From NCBI GenBank assembly GCA_036768485.1, contig JAVLUZ010000141.1:4043349-4107348 (forward strand): a stretch of 64,000 bases of DNA, in the 5' to 3' direction. The stretch's first letter is position 1. Each line of letters starts with the position of its first letter. Below the pieces are notes generated by a model. The model was not told where the DNA came from, searched no databases, and was given only the letters and a program-made list of their open reading frames with translations. This document shows positions 11,773-23,240 of the stretch, piece by piece. A program made the position numbers and the translations under genes. This DNA is from Mermis nigrescens. Lineage: Eukaryota; Nematoda; Enoplea; Mermithida; Mermithidae.

Positions 11773-12434
11773 TTTTATCATATCCTTTAAATTTGTTTTT
11801 ATTTACTAACATCCCACCTTTTTCATTTTATTTAAGTTTAAAATGTTTTATAATTCTCTTCATAATGTAATGGCAGGTTTAAGTTTTAAGTTTCTCTTGG
11901 TTTACAACTCTCGCTTAGCAAGCTCATTTTTTCAAAACTATTTCATGGCGACCAGTCGTGTTTAAAATGAATTGTACTTTGCAATGATTTGTGCTAGCGC
12001 TTATCGCGATTTCGCAAATTTTTCAGGCGCAAAATATGAATTACATTTAATCACATTCTAGGCGACAGAAGCCATATTTCGTGCCAGAAATAAATTTTGT
12101 AGCAACGAGCATCTTCATGGTTCTGTGCTTCGCGCCAAATGCTTCAGTGACCTTCATTGCTTCAAATATACAAATACAGCAAGAGCAATAATTCCAGTTT
12201 CTAAACATCTTTCTGCTGAAATTTCGCTAAATTTCTTGTGCGCTCCTAAACAAGTTCAAGCACTTTTTTGCGCAAAAAGTGCCAAAAATTTTGAAAAATC
12301 TTACACCTGAAATCATCTTGATTAAAAGTACCTACACAATGTAATACCCTGAAAAAAGTTTATTTTGCTCGTGAATGGTGGATTTCTGGACCTATTTTTG
12401 ACTGTTCAAGTGAAATTGGGTTAATCCGCCACTG

Positions 12435-14359
12435 GAGGGTATGTATGTATGTTAAAACGGAAAAACAGGTAGGTACGAGAATCACCAGAATAAACGTTAT
12501 CATAAATGGTATACAATAAAATACGCAAAAACAACTTAGCGCTTTCCCATCGCCCAGTATATTTGGGTAAAGCCAGTTTCGACACAAGATTAGCATTTCT
12601 TAGTTCCACGAAAAATATCCCTATTTACGTTTTCACATCTCACAGGACGAAAACAATACTTTGGAGCCGAAAGAAATTAGGCGATGTGTTCATTACACAG
12701 AGCACACTTGGCCATAAATCCATCACTGTTTCCCATCACCCTCGAAAATTTTGACTACTATACGACGTGCAATGCTATTCGTTCTAACCAGGCACGTACG
12801 CATTTGCCAACCTGAGCCGCTTACCGGCTGGACGCCTCCCGGGGGTTTGGTTCGACCCTTTTCGAAAATCTTACATCACCAACCACCCCCAGCACACAAA
12901 GGCCTTCAGTCAATAATAACATAATTAATGCGGCGCAAACAGAGTAACGGACAGCTAGCTTTTTTGGCGGGAAAATGATCTCGGTCGTACGCATGTTAGT
13001 ACAGTACACCTGCGTCGACCCGAGAACAATTTTGATCACACAAATGAACGAATGGGCGTTATGATAGATTTTTGGACAGGATTACTGTAATTTAAGTGAA
13101 AAATCGTGAAATTGCTTTTACACGCCATCGGTACCCGTTTTGGAAGCGCAGCTGTCATGTATGTGCGTATGAATGATCGTGTTCGCTATTGTACAATGAT
13201 ATGTGCTGGACAGAACGTACAAAAGAAAAAGGCTCAATTTTGACCTCGGCTCTCCTGCCCTACATACACGCGTATCCTTGAGTGCGAGCGAAAATTAGGC
13301 GCAATAAAATTATGGAAATGAGGAGCAAATGTTGCTCCCAGCTGTACACCACATTAATGATTCCGATGGAAATGAAACGATATTAAAATGCACTACTGAC
13401 AAACCGAACTAAATTGAATGTCAAAATTGAGAATTAATATCACAGCTGGGTCGTGTCAGGTAAAACATAAGCATCGTGCTTAGACTCGGATTTAGAAGGG
13501 TAGGAGGGAACATATATGCAGAGAGCGTGGAAGTCGAGACCATAGATGCACTGCACAGCATGACCAATCTGGGGAATCGAAATTGAGCTTTTTTCGAGCC
13601 GAAACGACCTCAAAACTGGTATAAACGGTAAAATAGAGTTAAAATTACGTTTTCGCACAGTTTCTGGTCAATTTGAGGCGCTTTTGAAGAAATTTTTAAT
13701 TTTCATTCTTCATTTTTCGCCTTTATTTTGCCTCATTTTTTCCCGAAAATTCTCCATTTCTATATTCTGTATTCGAAATTCTGGAGAACAATATGCTTTT
13801 AACTTTCGTAGCTTGAGAAAGAAATCACTATGCGACGGATATTATTAGAAAGATTGACTCCCGGAAATACTTGTACCACAGATTTAAAGACTGATTTTGC
13901 AGAAGAAAAGTTCGTAAGAAAAATGATACTCAAAGCTACTTTAATATAAAAATTTTGGGGCGTCCTATTTGACCTGCATGTGCTAATGTATGTAGTAGTA
14001 GGTGAGTGACAGACATATGTACCTACGTGAGGCATTAGCGAGATCTAGACCTAAAAATTCGAAAATTAAAAATTTTTATCAGGAAAATGATACAAAATGG
14101 GGCTAAAAATGAATTAAAATAGAACATTTTCTCGAAATTGAGTAGTTATTATGGATAACATAGTTTCAAAGCAATTTGATCATTTATGCCAGTTTTCGAG
14201 GTCATTTCGGTCCAAAAACCCACTCACCGACTTATGCGCGGATTAAAGAGGGGCAACAAATATTTAGACGCAATAGATAATGACGTGTATTTCTTAATGA
14301 TTTAGCCATTTATTTATTATAACGATTTTCAAAGTTTTCCGGCGCTTCGCACCAGATGA
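12435..14359. other. intergenic sequence with one family F copy
   Basis: A lone CAGGCACGTACGC at 12789 resembles an N2 left end but has no partner. No gene recognised. Confidence 0.5.
13515..13770 (+). mobile_element. family F MITE
   Basis: Contains CATAGATGCACTGCACAGC, a TCAAAACTGGTATAAACGG block and the CCTCATTTTTTCCCG tail of family F. The far end is not sharp. Confidence 0.6.
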
Positions 14360-14690
14360 CTCTCATTATTGACATTTACTGACTTTCTGGACGGTCAAAA
14401 ACTTTGTTTTTACGTCAGAAGAGTTGTTTATGTGCAGAACAAGGATTTTTATTTTCAAAATGATTTTTCGAGTATTTTTCGGTGCTTTGCGCCGATGTTT
14501 GTACTAATTTTGTTTATTTTTCGTGGAAAACTTTCGAAAATTTCTAAATTTTTCATATCAAAAATAATCCTGTACTATCAAAAGATGACAGAAATCGATA
14601 CTTCAAGCATAATATTTTTTCGAGCAATTTTCGACAATATTGGGAAAATTTGAGATTCGCCCCTGTCAGAAAATCCTGGATCCACCACTG
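14360..14690. mobile_element. hAT-N1 3' fragment
   Basis: Homologous to the 3' body of N1 and ends in CCTGGATCCACCACTG. The left end is missing or too diverged to find. Confidence 0.6.
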
Positions 14691-14937
14691 AAGTGACCCA
14701 CAAACCGGCTGTCCTAAGATCGGCTATGCGCATCAAAGGTCACCCTTTCGCATCTATCCCTCCACCACGGCTTCATAACTTTGCAATATTTATACGAACG
14801 TTCTGCCACAGTAGGTACCTATACTACTGTCACAATATACATAATACAATAGCAATGTTAAATATGAACAAAAATAATAATTAGCATAATCATGCAACAA
14901 ATCGGTGGGTATTAGATAGGTTAATTTACCACAGACC

Positions 14938-15056
14938 ATAAGCTGACAGATTGCGATTAAAGCATTGATCTGAAATGTAATTATAGTAATCTGTCGGCTC
15001 ACTGTGGATAAAAATTTATAGAATTTATGCCCAAAGTTACGTGAAACCGACTATAG
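14938..15056 (+). mobile_element. TATAGTCTG MITE, 5'-truncated
   Basis: Starts inside the element (ATAAGCTGACAGATTGCG) and runs to TTACGTGAAACCGACTATAG. It lies next to the hAT element at 15070. Confidence 0.8.
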
Positions 15057-15069
15057 GTACAGAGGTACG

Positions 15070-16627
15070 CAGGGCCGGTCTTAGGGTTTTAGTGGCCTTG
15101 GGCAAAACTGATTTTAGCGGCCCCAAAAAATTTTAAATATAAGCAAAAATACATTTTTTAGTAGGTACCATAATGGAACAAATGTTATTAAAATTTTGAG
15201 AAAGCAGCAATAGGTAATCGATATCAAAACATTTTATTCTTGAAAAAATTAAAGCATGAATGAACAACGTGACTACAAAGTTATTTTACGAGCTTTTTGA
15301 GCAGCAAAACAATCGATCTATAGTGAAAAATCTAAAGACGACATATCGTTTTCAATCGGATTGAGGGCTAAAGCAGTGGGACGAGAATCAGTCATAGTAG
15401 ACCTTAAGTACTTTTTAATCGATTTTTATTTCGAAAATGAACGTTCTGCTGAGGCCACGGTAGGAGGGACTGAAAGTAAAATTCTGAGAGCAATTACAAC
15501 GTTTGGAAAAAGCATCCTGGAATCCATTTCTGTAACAAGTACTTAAGAGTGATCAGTGGGGAATCTAATATTTCAGTCATGGAATTAATAAGAACTTTTA
15601 GATTCTGCGTATAAATCTAATCCATTCAAATCGTCAAATAAAATGGCTAAATCCTTGCAGAATAAAACGCAGACTTTCCAGGTTTTTGAAGCTGGAATAT
15701 TTAAAAAGAAAAATAAACGTTTGACTGACGCTTTTCATTTGCCGAAAGCGTTCATGAGTTGACATTATAGCTTGATCGAGGAGAGCATTAAAAAGATTAA
15801 CACGATAGTTTCTTTCTGGATCGTGTATAGCTCATCATTCGATTCATACGAAAATTGTTTTTTAACGTTCCTTCTGCGAAGTGAAGTTGCAACAGGAAAA
15901 CAAATATCTGAAGCATCCATTTCCAATTCATTAGCTAATTCCTTTGCTGTAATTCTAGAATTTTCAAAGCCACTTTCTTTGAACTCATTCAAAAATGTAA
16001 CCATTTTTTCGATTAGGTGTAATGCAGTATTTAAGTTCATGTCTGGATTTTGCTTAATTTTGCTGACAATGTTGAATTGAGCCAGAATATCGCACCACAC
16101 GCATAAAGTCGTAGGAAATTTAAAGCTTTTAATTTCTTTATCAGAGCTGCTGCTTCCGTTTTGCATTTCGGATCATCAGAAGTTTCAGATACTTCAACAA
16201 TAGCATCGTAAACATCGCCAATTTTGAAACCGAGTAGCCTTAACGCTTTCTATTCTGCATTCCCATCTAGTGTCAGATAAAGGCTTAACAGTCAAATTTG
16301 TAACGTGTTTTTAAAAAATTGCCCCATCGTTGAGTTGAAGCGGAAAATAAGATGTATATTTGCTGAACAATGCCAAAAAAATTATTTGTTGACGAAAAAG
16401 GAGTGTAGGACAACGTGTGGCATGAAAAGGCGAACAAAACACGCAATGTGAAGATGACAAATGAATCTGAAACATTGATTAAAACATTTCAAAATTTATA
16501 TTAGTATTGGTAATGGATAAAGCACACCAGAAAAATACGAGAAAGAATTTATAGGTGTGTCCCTACTACAATTTTTTTAGCGGCCCTGGGCGGCCGCCCA
16601 GTTCGCCCCTCCCTAAGACCGGCTCTG
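15070..16627 (-). mobile_element. hAT transposon with internal deletion
   Basis: Bounded by perfect 8-bp target duplications GAGGTACG (15062-15069 and 16628-16635). Ends are CAGGGCCGGTCTTAGG and CCTAAGACCGGCTCTG, the classic hAT C-A-G-G-G form. It carries the 3' half of a transposase on the minus strand; the N-terminal half is missing, so the copy is an internally deleted, dead element. Confidence 0.93.
15273..16390 (-). pseudogene. hAT transposase remnant, ZMYM1-like
   Basis: Reading across several frames gives, in order, FFGIVQQIYILFSASTQRW (about 16390-16330), KPLSDTRWECRI, a run through SETSDDPKCKTE, WCDILAQFNIVSK (near 16110), RRRNVKKQFSYE, a STHERF segment, and a C-terminal dimerisation block with SVPPTVASAERSFSK, STMTDSR and KARKI near 15290. 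This order is that of hAT transposases related to vertebrate ZMYM1 and TTF-type proteins. Stops and shifts interrupt it (for example near 16250, 16130 and 15440), so it is a pseudogene. Confidence 0.9.
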
Positions 16628-17455
16628 GAGGTACGCCCTTAGAGTCTAATTATTTGGCAAAAAACGAGCGGGCTTACTGCTGACGACAACCTAATTCTGT
16701 CTAGTCGGAAAAAGGGCCAGAAATAAAATTCGCCCATTCCGTGACGACACGAAATCGAAGACACTGGTTTAATTGGTTGCGGTGGTCTGCTCCGATTGGA
16801 CAGCTGTTTGCACATAATTTTGAGACCGACGTTTTACTATTGTAAACAAAAATAACGGCAATGTGGTACCTTCGAATGTCGTACAGAACAATGCGACGTC
16901 CCTGTTTTTTTACTTATTTATCATATAAAATGTGCAATAATGATCCGTTCTTTGTCTGTTTCATAGACGGTAGTATTTTTTACGGTCAGTTCATCCCCGG
17001 ATATATAGTGCAGGTCTTTGACATGTGTATCGCTCAACGCATCAGCTGCTCAATATTTGACCACCATACGCATCTGTCTGCTCTGGGTCGTTTGCAAATT
17101 GGCAAAGGACGGATTAATTATGGCCAAATTACATGCCCTTGACAAATAACCGTCTGGTAGGTACCCATGCGTATGTTTCGTAGGCGGATAATGCATTAAT
17201 ATGCATAATATTTTCGAAAAAATAATTTTATTTCCTTTTTATGAAGAAAAATAAAACAAGTTTTTCTGAGAATAGTCAAAGCAGTCATAGCCTTTTTGTT
17301 ATCTTTGCGATTTGTTGCAGCAACTCAGGGAAGCTTTTTTCAATGGGGGCGGGGCGGTCCAAATTGAGGAGCACTCAAATGTTGAATAGTTACTTCCGTT
17401 ACAATTTTCACAAAATCGGCCGAATCTTGGTTTTCGGAATTTAGCCATCTACAAT

Positions 17456-17636
17456 CAGGGGCGGATTTAGGGGGCGGGGGGCGGCCGTCCCCCATTGGCC
17501 CAAAATAGTGCACAAAATTAAGGATTTTTGCGAGCGATTTTCGGGTTAAAACGGCTAATTTTTCTGCCCAAGTCAGGGTTCCGCCCCTCCTCTTAGGGAT
17601 ACCGCCCCCCTTAGGAAAATCCTGGATCCGCCACTG
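17456..17636. mobile_element. 181-bp hAT MITE
   Basis: Ends CAGGGGCGGATTTAGGGGG and CCTGGATCCGCCACTG. Flanks TCTACAAT (17448-17455) and TCTATAAT (17637-17644) agree at 7 of 8. It is a short deletion derivative of the N1 group and abuts the TG tract. Confidence 0.9.
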
Positions 17637-17657
17637 TCTATAATGTTAATTTCGGGT

Positions 17658-17760
<103 letters not shown>

Positions 17761-19408
17761 AAAAAACTTTTACTGCAAATTATAGCGATTCTCATATTTT
17801 GGCTTAATAGGTATTCCGGACCCATTAATGCTCGATTGGACTCATGAAAACGACGGATTACTATAAATAATTTTGGCGACTCAACGGCTTACATAATCGC
17901 CGTGGGTGAAAATCTTTTATGTCATCCTAGACTAACTTTGATATGCGTTATTCACTGGTGTAAACCACTTTAAGCCAGTGTAGATTGACGAAAAACCGTA
18001 AGAAAAACAAACGTTCATTTTTCTAAATATCTCAAATCGCCGCCAATAAATTCTAATTCATGTTTTAAATATTTATTAGTGCTGTCACGGCTGACTTTAC
18101 TGCAGAATTTGAAGAAAATTCACGGATTCGTTTTTGAGATATAGGACTTCTAACTTACCCTATTCATTACATAAAATTTTGGGTTTTCGTCTCCTTGCAG
18201 AAGCACAACTTAAGTCTTACTCCTCAAATTCGACCTCTAAGATTTATTGAACCTTGAATTCCGATTTAAGTATTCACAATCCTCGATGTAGCGCCATTAA
18301 ACAACTAGCAGAAGGATTAAGAGAAAATGACGAAAGTTTCTAACAAGCACGATTAATCATTGAGAGCGAGCTTGCAGCTAGCCAGAATACTGTTTTTGAT
18401 GGTGTAAAGCAACATGCATGCAATTTAATGTAAACCAGGCGAAAGCAGTAAATGCCCGACTTTCGAAAATTTTAATGCAATTTGAAATATTTCTGCCTTT
18501 ACCGCCTAATTTTGCATGGAATTCTTGGCATTTGTTTACAATGAGGACAAACTTTAGTTTACTTTTATGTGCACTTTACAATGCTTTCTAAGTGCCGCAC
18601 GAGCAGAAAAAGGAAGCTGTAATCTATTTCACGAAACCTTGTGCACGGATCACAATTTTTTGAGTGAACGTAAATCGATTACAAAAGGGATTTAAAGTGA
18701 ATCAACAATCACGATATCGTGCATAGCAACTAATAAGCATTGAAGTTAAAATAGGCAAAATTGTATTACTGTAGGCTGCCTAGAAATCACTTTTGTAGCT
18801 ACTCACTTGAGCGCTGAAAATTGATTTCCATGAACACGGTTTCGTCAAATGGACTAGAGAAACATTAATAAGTAAGTCAAAATATAATCAGTCGTTGTAA
18901 AGTGACTAAAGAAATCTGCTGAGTTGAAATGTAACTTTTTGGTGAGCATGGTGATTTGCAAGTTATTTAATTTGGAGAGCGAAGGCAGCCTTAGACATAT
19001 AGTAAGAAGTCATCAATACGAGAAAGAAGCAGAAAGAAATAATGAGGGAAAAAAGGAAAAAATGAAAAGAAATAAAAATAAAATAAAAAATAAATAAATA
19101 AATAAATAACTATGCAAATATTGAAAAAAAGAAGAAAGAAAGACAGATATAGAGGTGCGTGCATCATGCTATTAGTAAGAAAGAAACAAAAAGGACACGT
19201 AAAATAGCACAAGTGCACCTAAAAATAATTATATTATGAGAGATTACATGTTTTATGAGGCGCAAAAGTCTAAATGAAACAGAAAAAGTAGGCAGGATAA
19301 TAAAACGAAAACTCACATAAAAAAGGTAAGAAAAAGAAAAAACGCAGAAGAGGAAAGAGAAGAAAAAAAATCGAAAAATCATAAATAGACGAGGTCATCA
19401 GAGAGGAA

Positions 19409-19653
19409 CTATAGTCTGTTTCATTTATCCGAGAGCTTTTTCAGTAAATGTTTTCGGAGGCTACAGTAACCCCTTCTTTCTTATTTACTGTAGTTCGTTA
19501 GATCTCACTGTAGTTACGTAGCAGAGAAGGGTTTTTCAATAACATTTTTGCGACATAATTTATTCTCGTCTTCCAAAGATTAATCAACTTACAGATAAAA
19601 ATCGCGCATTCAGCTTATCCTAAGTTGACACTTTAAACACAATAGACTATAAT
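19409..19653 (+). mobile_element. TATAGTCTG-ended MITE with a different interior (T2)
   Basis: ACTATAGTCTGTTTCATTTATC to ACACAATAGACTATAAT. The interior (CCGAGAGCTTTTTCAG, GAGGCTACAG) matches 25407-25500 and, reversed, 26575-26672, not the T interior. Confidence 0.75.
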
Positions 19654-19658
19654 GTTAA

Positions 19659-19788
19659 GAAACACCGCGAACTCCCTCATGGCTCAGTGGTAAAACATCT
19701 GCTTGTCGTATCGAAGCAACCGAGTTCGATTCCACTCGATAGCTTTTTATTTAGCGCACTTACTGTAGTATGTCCTAGTACTGATTAA
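19659..19788 (+). repeat. tRNA-derived SINE copy 1
   Basis: A-box TGGCTCAGTGG at 19680-19690 and B-box GTTCGATTC at 19724-19732 with tRNA-like spacing. The acceptor arms do not pair and the anticodon arm has a 9-base loop, so it is not a working tRNA. The 3' non-tRNA part (TTTATTTAGCGCACTTACTG, then TAGTATGTCCTAG) is shared with copy 2. Confidence 0.8.
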
Positions 19789-20801
19789 ATGCCTAAATTA
19801 AATTTATATAGGAGCAACTGCCGTTAAGATTCGCACGGTTTGTACACAGACGGTCCCGATGACATGCCGCAAAAACAAATGAAATTTTGCCCATCGGTAG
19901 GCCTTGACATCAGATGAAAAGATGTAAAGTAAAACTTTACAAAAATGCTCCTGGGCTTTTATAGCAAGCATCAAAGTTCCGGGTTTTGAATTTTTGCGAA
20001 AAATGTCTGTTTCCGAATATTCCTAATAACTCCGTCAATACTTGTTCGTTTTTCATGAAGTTTCGACTACTTTATAGAAAAATGGACGTTCTACTTTCTG
20101 ATGAGAGTTATTTTGTAGTAGTCTCCATTTCAACAAATGATATTTAGGCTTATTTAAAAAATTTTGTTGTTAAACTTCAGTCGCATTTTTAGACCTGTAA
20201 ACGGGTCGTTACAACAACGAGAATGAATTTTTTTAAATAGAGAAAATCTTACTGATTTTAAAACATGTTTCAAATTTTATGCCCGGTTCACGGTTCTTTT
20301 TTAATGCTAATTTTTTCAAAGTGTCATGGACAACAGGCTTGGTACCACCTATTACGTACTCATATGTGCAGATCGAGTAATGAACTGCCTAATAATTTTA
20401 TTCAAAGTGGCAGTGTATTTTACTTTAAGCTGATCGCAAAATTTGGGTAAACCAACTTTAAAACTTTGCTGGGCCAATTTTTTGATCAACACCAAAAACT
20501 GGCTAGGATTTGGATCGACCTAGTTTTAGTCAAGCAGGACTAAGAAAAGCTACACATGCACATATAGTATCGATTGCAAATTACTTTTCACGAATTATTA
20601 TCGCCTACGAGTATTTCGCAAAATCCTGAGCGTGGAAATTAATTTCCAGTGCTTAATCGAGCAGCCACAAAAAGCTGTTCTAGTCAGCCTACTGTAATAA
20701 GGTTTTGCTTAATAAAACTTCACGTGCATAATTATCAATTGTTATGACTGTTTTGTGATTGTTGCTTCAACTCTGTAATTGAATGGAAAAATGGTAGCTA
20801 C

Positions 20802-21069
20802 CATAGGTGGGCAGACCGAAATTCTGGGTAGGGGGTGCAAAATTTTCCAAAGTCCAAAAAATGGTCCTAAAAATGGTGGTATGGCGATGAGAACACCATT
20901 TTTCAACGTTGTTCATCGAGTACTATCCATTGGGATCAAAAATTTCAAAAAAGGCGAGAAAAAAATTAAAAAAATTGAATTCTGAGGGTACATATTTAGG
21001 CTTCTGGGGGAAGGGGTATTCGAACTTCTGGGGGATGCTGCATACCCCAACTCCCCACTCCCACATGTG
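20802..21069 (+). mobile_element. family A MITE
   Basis: CATAGGTGGGCAG start and CCCACATGTG end, with the family A interior (ATTTTTCAACGTT and CTATCCATTGGGATCAAAAA). Flanks GTAGCTAC and AAAGGTAC agree at only 5 of 8. Confidence 0.75.
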
Positions 21070-21284
21070 AAAGGTACCTATGTATGTATTTATGCATAAG
21101 GCTTTCTAAAAAAGACCAGCATTTCTAAATAAAGACGAACACAAAAAATAGGCAGTATAATAGATAACAGAATCAAGTTATCGTAATTAAATAATCAGTC
21201 TTCATTAGTTGTAGTTCGGTTCATTCATTTTTCGCTTCGATCCTTAGAAGAGATGAAAAAATAGTTAAGCCAGTGACGCGTACC

Positions 21285-21781
21285 TATGCAAAGAAAAATG
21301 CTCCGATGGAACAAAAAAAGGTAATATACTTGGGATTGTGAATTATCGAGGATGTAAAAGGAGGGACTAGGAAAAAATCTCCCTATGTTATATGCCAAAA
21401 ATCGCAAAATATGTTAAAAATCAGATTTTCTCCAAACAATGCGAAAAATCGAAGTATATCCTGCGGTCTCTGAAAAAACGTATTATTTTAAAATAATTTT
21501 CTCTGATGGACATAATATCTTAAAAGCATATTACGTAATGCAACTTTTTGCAGACTTCATTCAACTTTGAGTTGCTTAATAATGTGACTGAAAGTGAAAT
21601 GCTGTTAACAAATCATAATTAAGTTGTTCGTATTTCATTATTACTAAGCATGTCATTTGCGATTTTTGGCATATAACATAGGGAGATTTTTCCTAGTCCC
21701 CTCCTTTTACATCCTCGATAATTCACAATCCTAAGTATATTCCCCTTTTTTGTTCCATCGGAGCATTTTTCTTTGCTAGTA
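21285..21781. mobile_element. fold-back element, copy 2
   Basis: Arms 21285-21415 and 21660-21781 pair, with the same CTCCGATGGAAC and GGGACTAGGAAAAA blocks as copy 1 and a CATAACATAGGGAGAT pair. It sits at the inner edge of the right large repeat, as copy 1 does in the left. Confidence 0.85.
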
Positions 21782-22009
21782 CCCTACTTTTAATTAGCAA
21801 GATTTGGAAATACAATACTAGATTTCATTTACTGTGCATTTCTTCTAATAATTGAATGGTTTAAATTGTACAAAGCTACTAGTTGTAGAAGAACAAACAT
21901 TCTGATTAGTAATTCTTATGTTACGTAGAACATCCTCTGAAGAAATATGCTTCCAAAACTTTCTATAGCTAAACTTATTTTACATTTTAATTTTTACACA
22001 AGAGTGTAA

Positions 22010-23240
22010 AGAATTTTAGTGGGATTAATAATTACGATATTGCTCTGATATAATGATCAGCATTTATTAAGAAATGAAACCTCTATGATTTTCTAAGAAC
22101 AAATTAACATTAGGTGTTAATCACTTTACACTACTCTTCATGCGCCCCGACAGACGTATCACATCTGTTTCATATATATTTTACGACTTTAGGGAAAAAA
22201 TAAGTTACCGTGAGGCTCTAGAATGAAGCTTATTATATAGTGTAAATTTTACACTAGCAACGAGTGTAAAGAAGATTTTAGTCGGATTTATAAATTCGAT
22301 ATTACTCGGATATTACGATCAACATTCATGAAAAAATTATGTCTCCATAACGGTTTAATGACAAATAGACACAGATGTAAACCACATTACATCACTGTTG
22401 AGTGTAAACAAACGGGCCCAGCTGACGTCCCTTATTTGATTCCATGTAAATTTTCAGATTTCGGCAAAAAATTTAGGTTTTTGCAAAGCTCTAGAACGAA
22501 GATAAACCACTTTACATCACTGTTGAGTGTAAACAAACGCGCCCAGCTGACGTCCCTTATTTCATTCCATGTAAATTTTTAGATTTCGGCAAAAAATTCA
22601 GGTTTTCGCAAAGCTCTAGAACGAAGATTAATTATCAGTGTAAACTTTACACAACCGCCTTGTGTAAAGAGGATTTTATTCCGATTTGTAAATCTGATAT
22701 TACTCGGATATTATTATAAACATTTATGAAAAAATTGCATGTCTACAATGGTCTGAGGACAAATAAACAATGAGTGTAAACTACTTTACATCACTGTTGG
22801 ATGTAAACAAACGCGCCTATGTGCGTCTCACATTTGATTCTTTGAAAATTTCTAGACTCCAGGAAAAAATTAGGTTTCTGGAATGCTCAAAAACGAAGAT
22901 AAATACATATGTAGTGTAAACTTCATGTAAACACCTAGTTTGAAGAAGATTTTAGTCAGATTCGTAATTTTGATATTGTTCCGATATTACGATTAATATT
23001 TATGAAAAAATTAAGTCTACATAATGTTCTATGGGCAAACTAACAATTGGTGTAAACTACTTTACAACACCGTAGAGTGTAAACATATGCGCCAGACTGG
23101 CATATCAAATTTGGTTCCTGGTCCATTTCTAGACTTGATAAACGTGTCCCTGACTCGTAACCGGAGAAGCAGGCAGAAAAAACAAGACAGAAACGCATTT
23201 TATACCCCAAAATTTTGACTTTACACTCGCTAAATATTAA
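22010..23240 (-). repeat. tandem array of about 280-bp units rich in GTGTAAA
   Basis: Four to five diverged units. Each has a CATGAAAAAATT block, GTGTAAACTACTTTACATC, GAGTGTAAACAAACGCGCC and a CTAGAACGAAGAT block, with several GTGTAAA or TTTACAC motifs per unit. The same motif forms palindromes (GTGTAAAG..TTTACAC). Confidence 0.82.

Larger units (their letters stand above)
11129..11965 (+). mobile_element. Penelope-like element 3' fragment
   Basis: Contains the end of a Penelope-like GIY-YIG endonuclease and an AT-rich 3' tail. The tail (11800-11965) is repeated at 9200-9380. A family A MITE interrupts it at 11254-11515. Confidence 0.85.
11076..12434. mobile_element. hAT-N1 copy interrupted by a Penelope-like fragment
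   Basis: Left end CAGGGGTGGATTTATGGGGG with the N1 subterminal CGGCCGCCCC block. Right end TTAATCCGCCACTG, with body sequence (12090-12420) homologous to 33600-33860. The middle is the Penelope-like fragment. The 8-bp flanks (GGAACAGA and GAGGGTAT) do not match, so rearrangement or independent fragments are possible. Confidence 0.6.

Noticed and set aside
19673..19744. Functional tRNA gene
   Set aside because: A and B boxes are good, but the acceptor stem does not pair and the anticodon loop is the wrong size; the second copy and shared tail point to a SINE.
22010..23240. CRISPR array
   Set aside because: Units are about 280 bp, diverged, without unique spacers, in an intron-containing eukaryotic genome.
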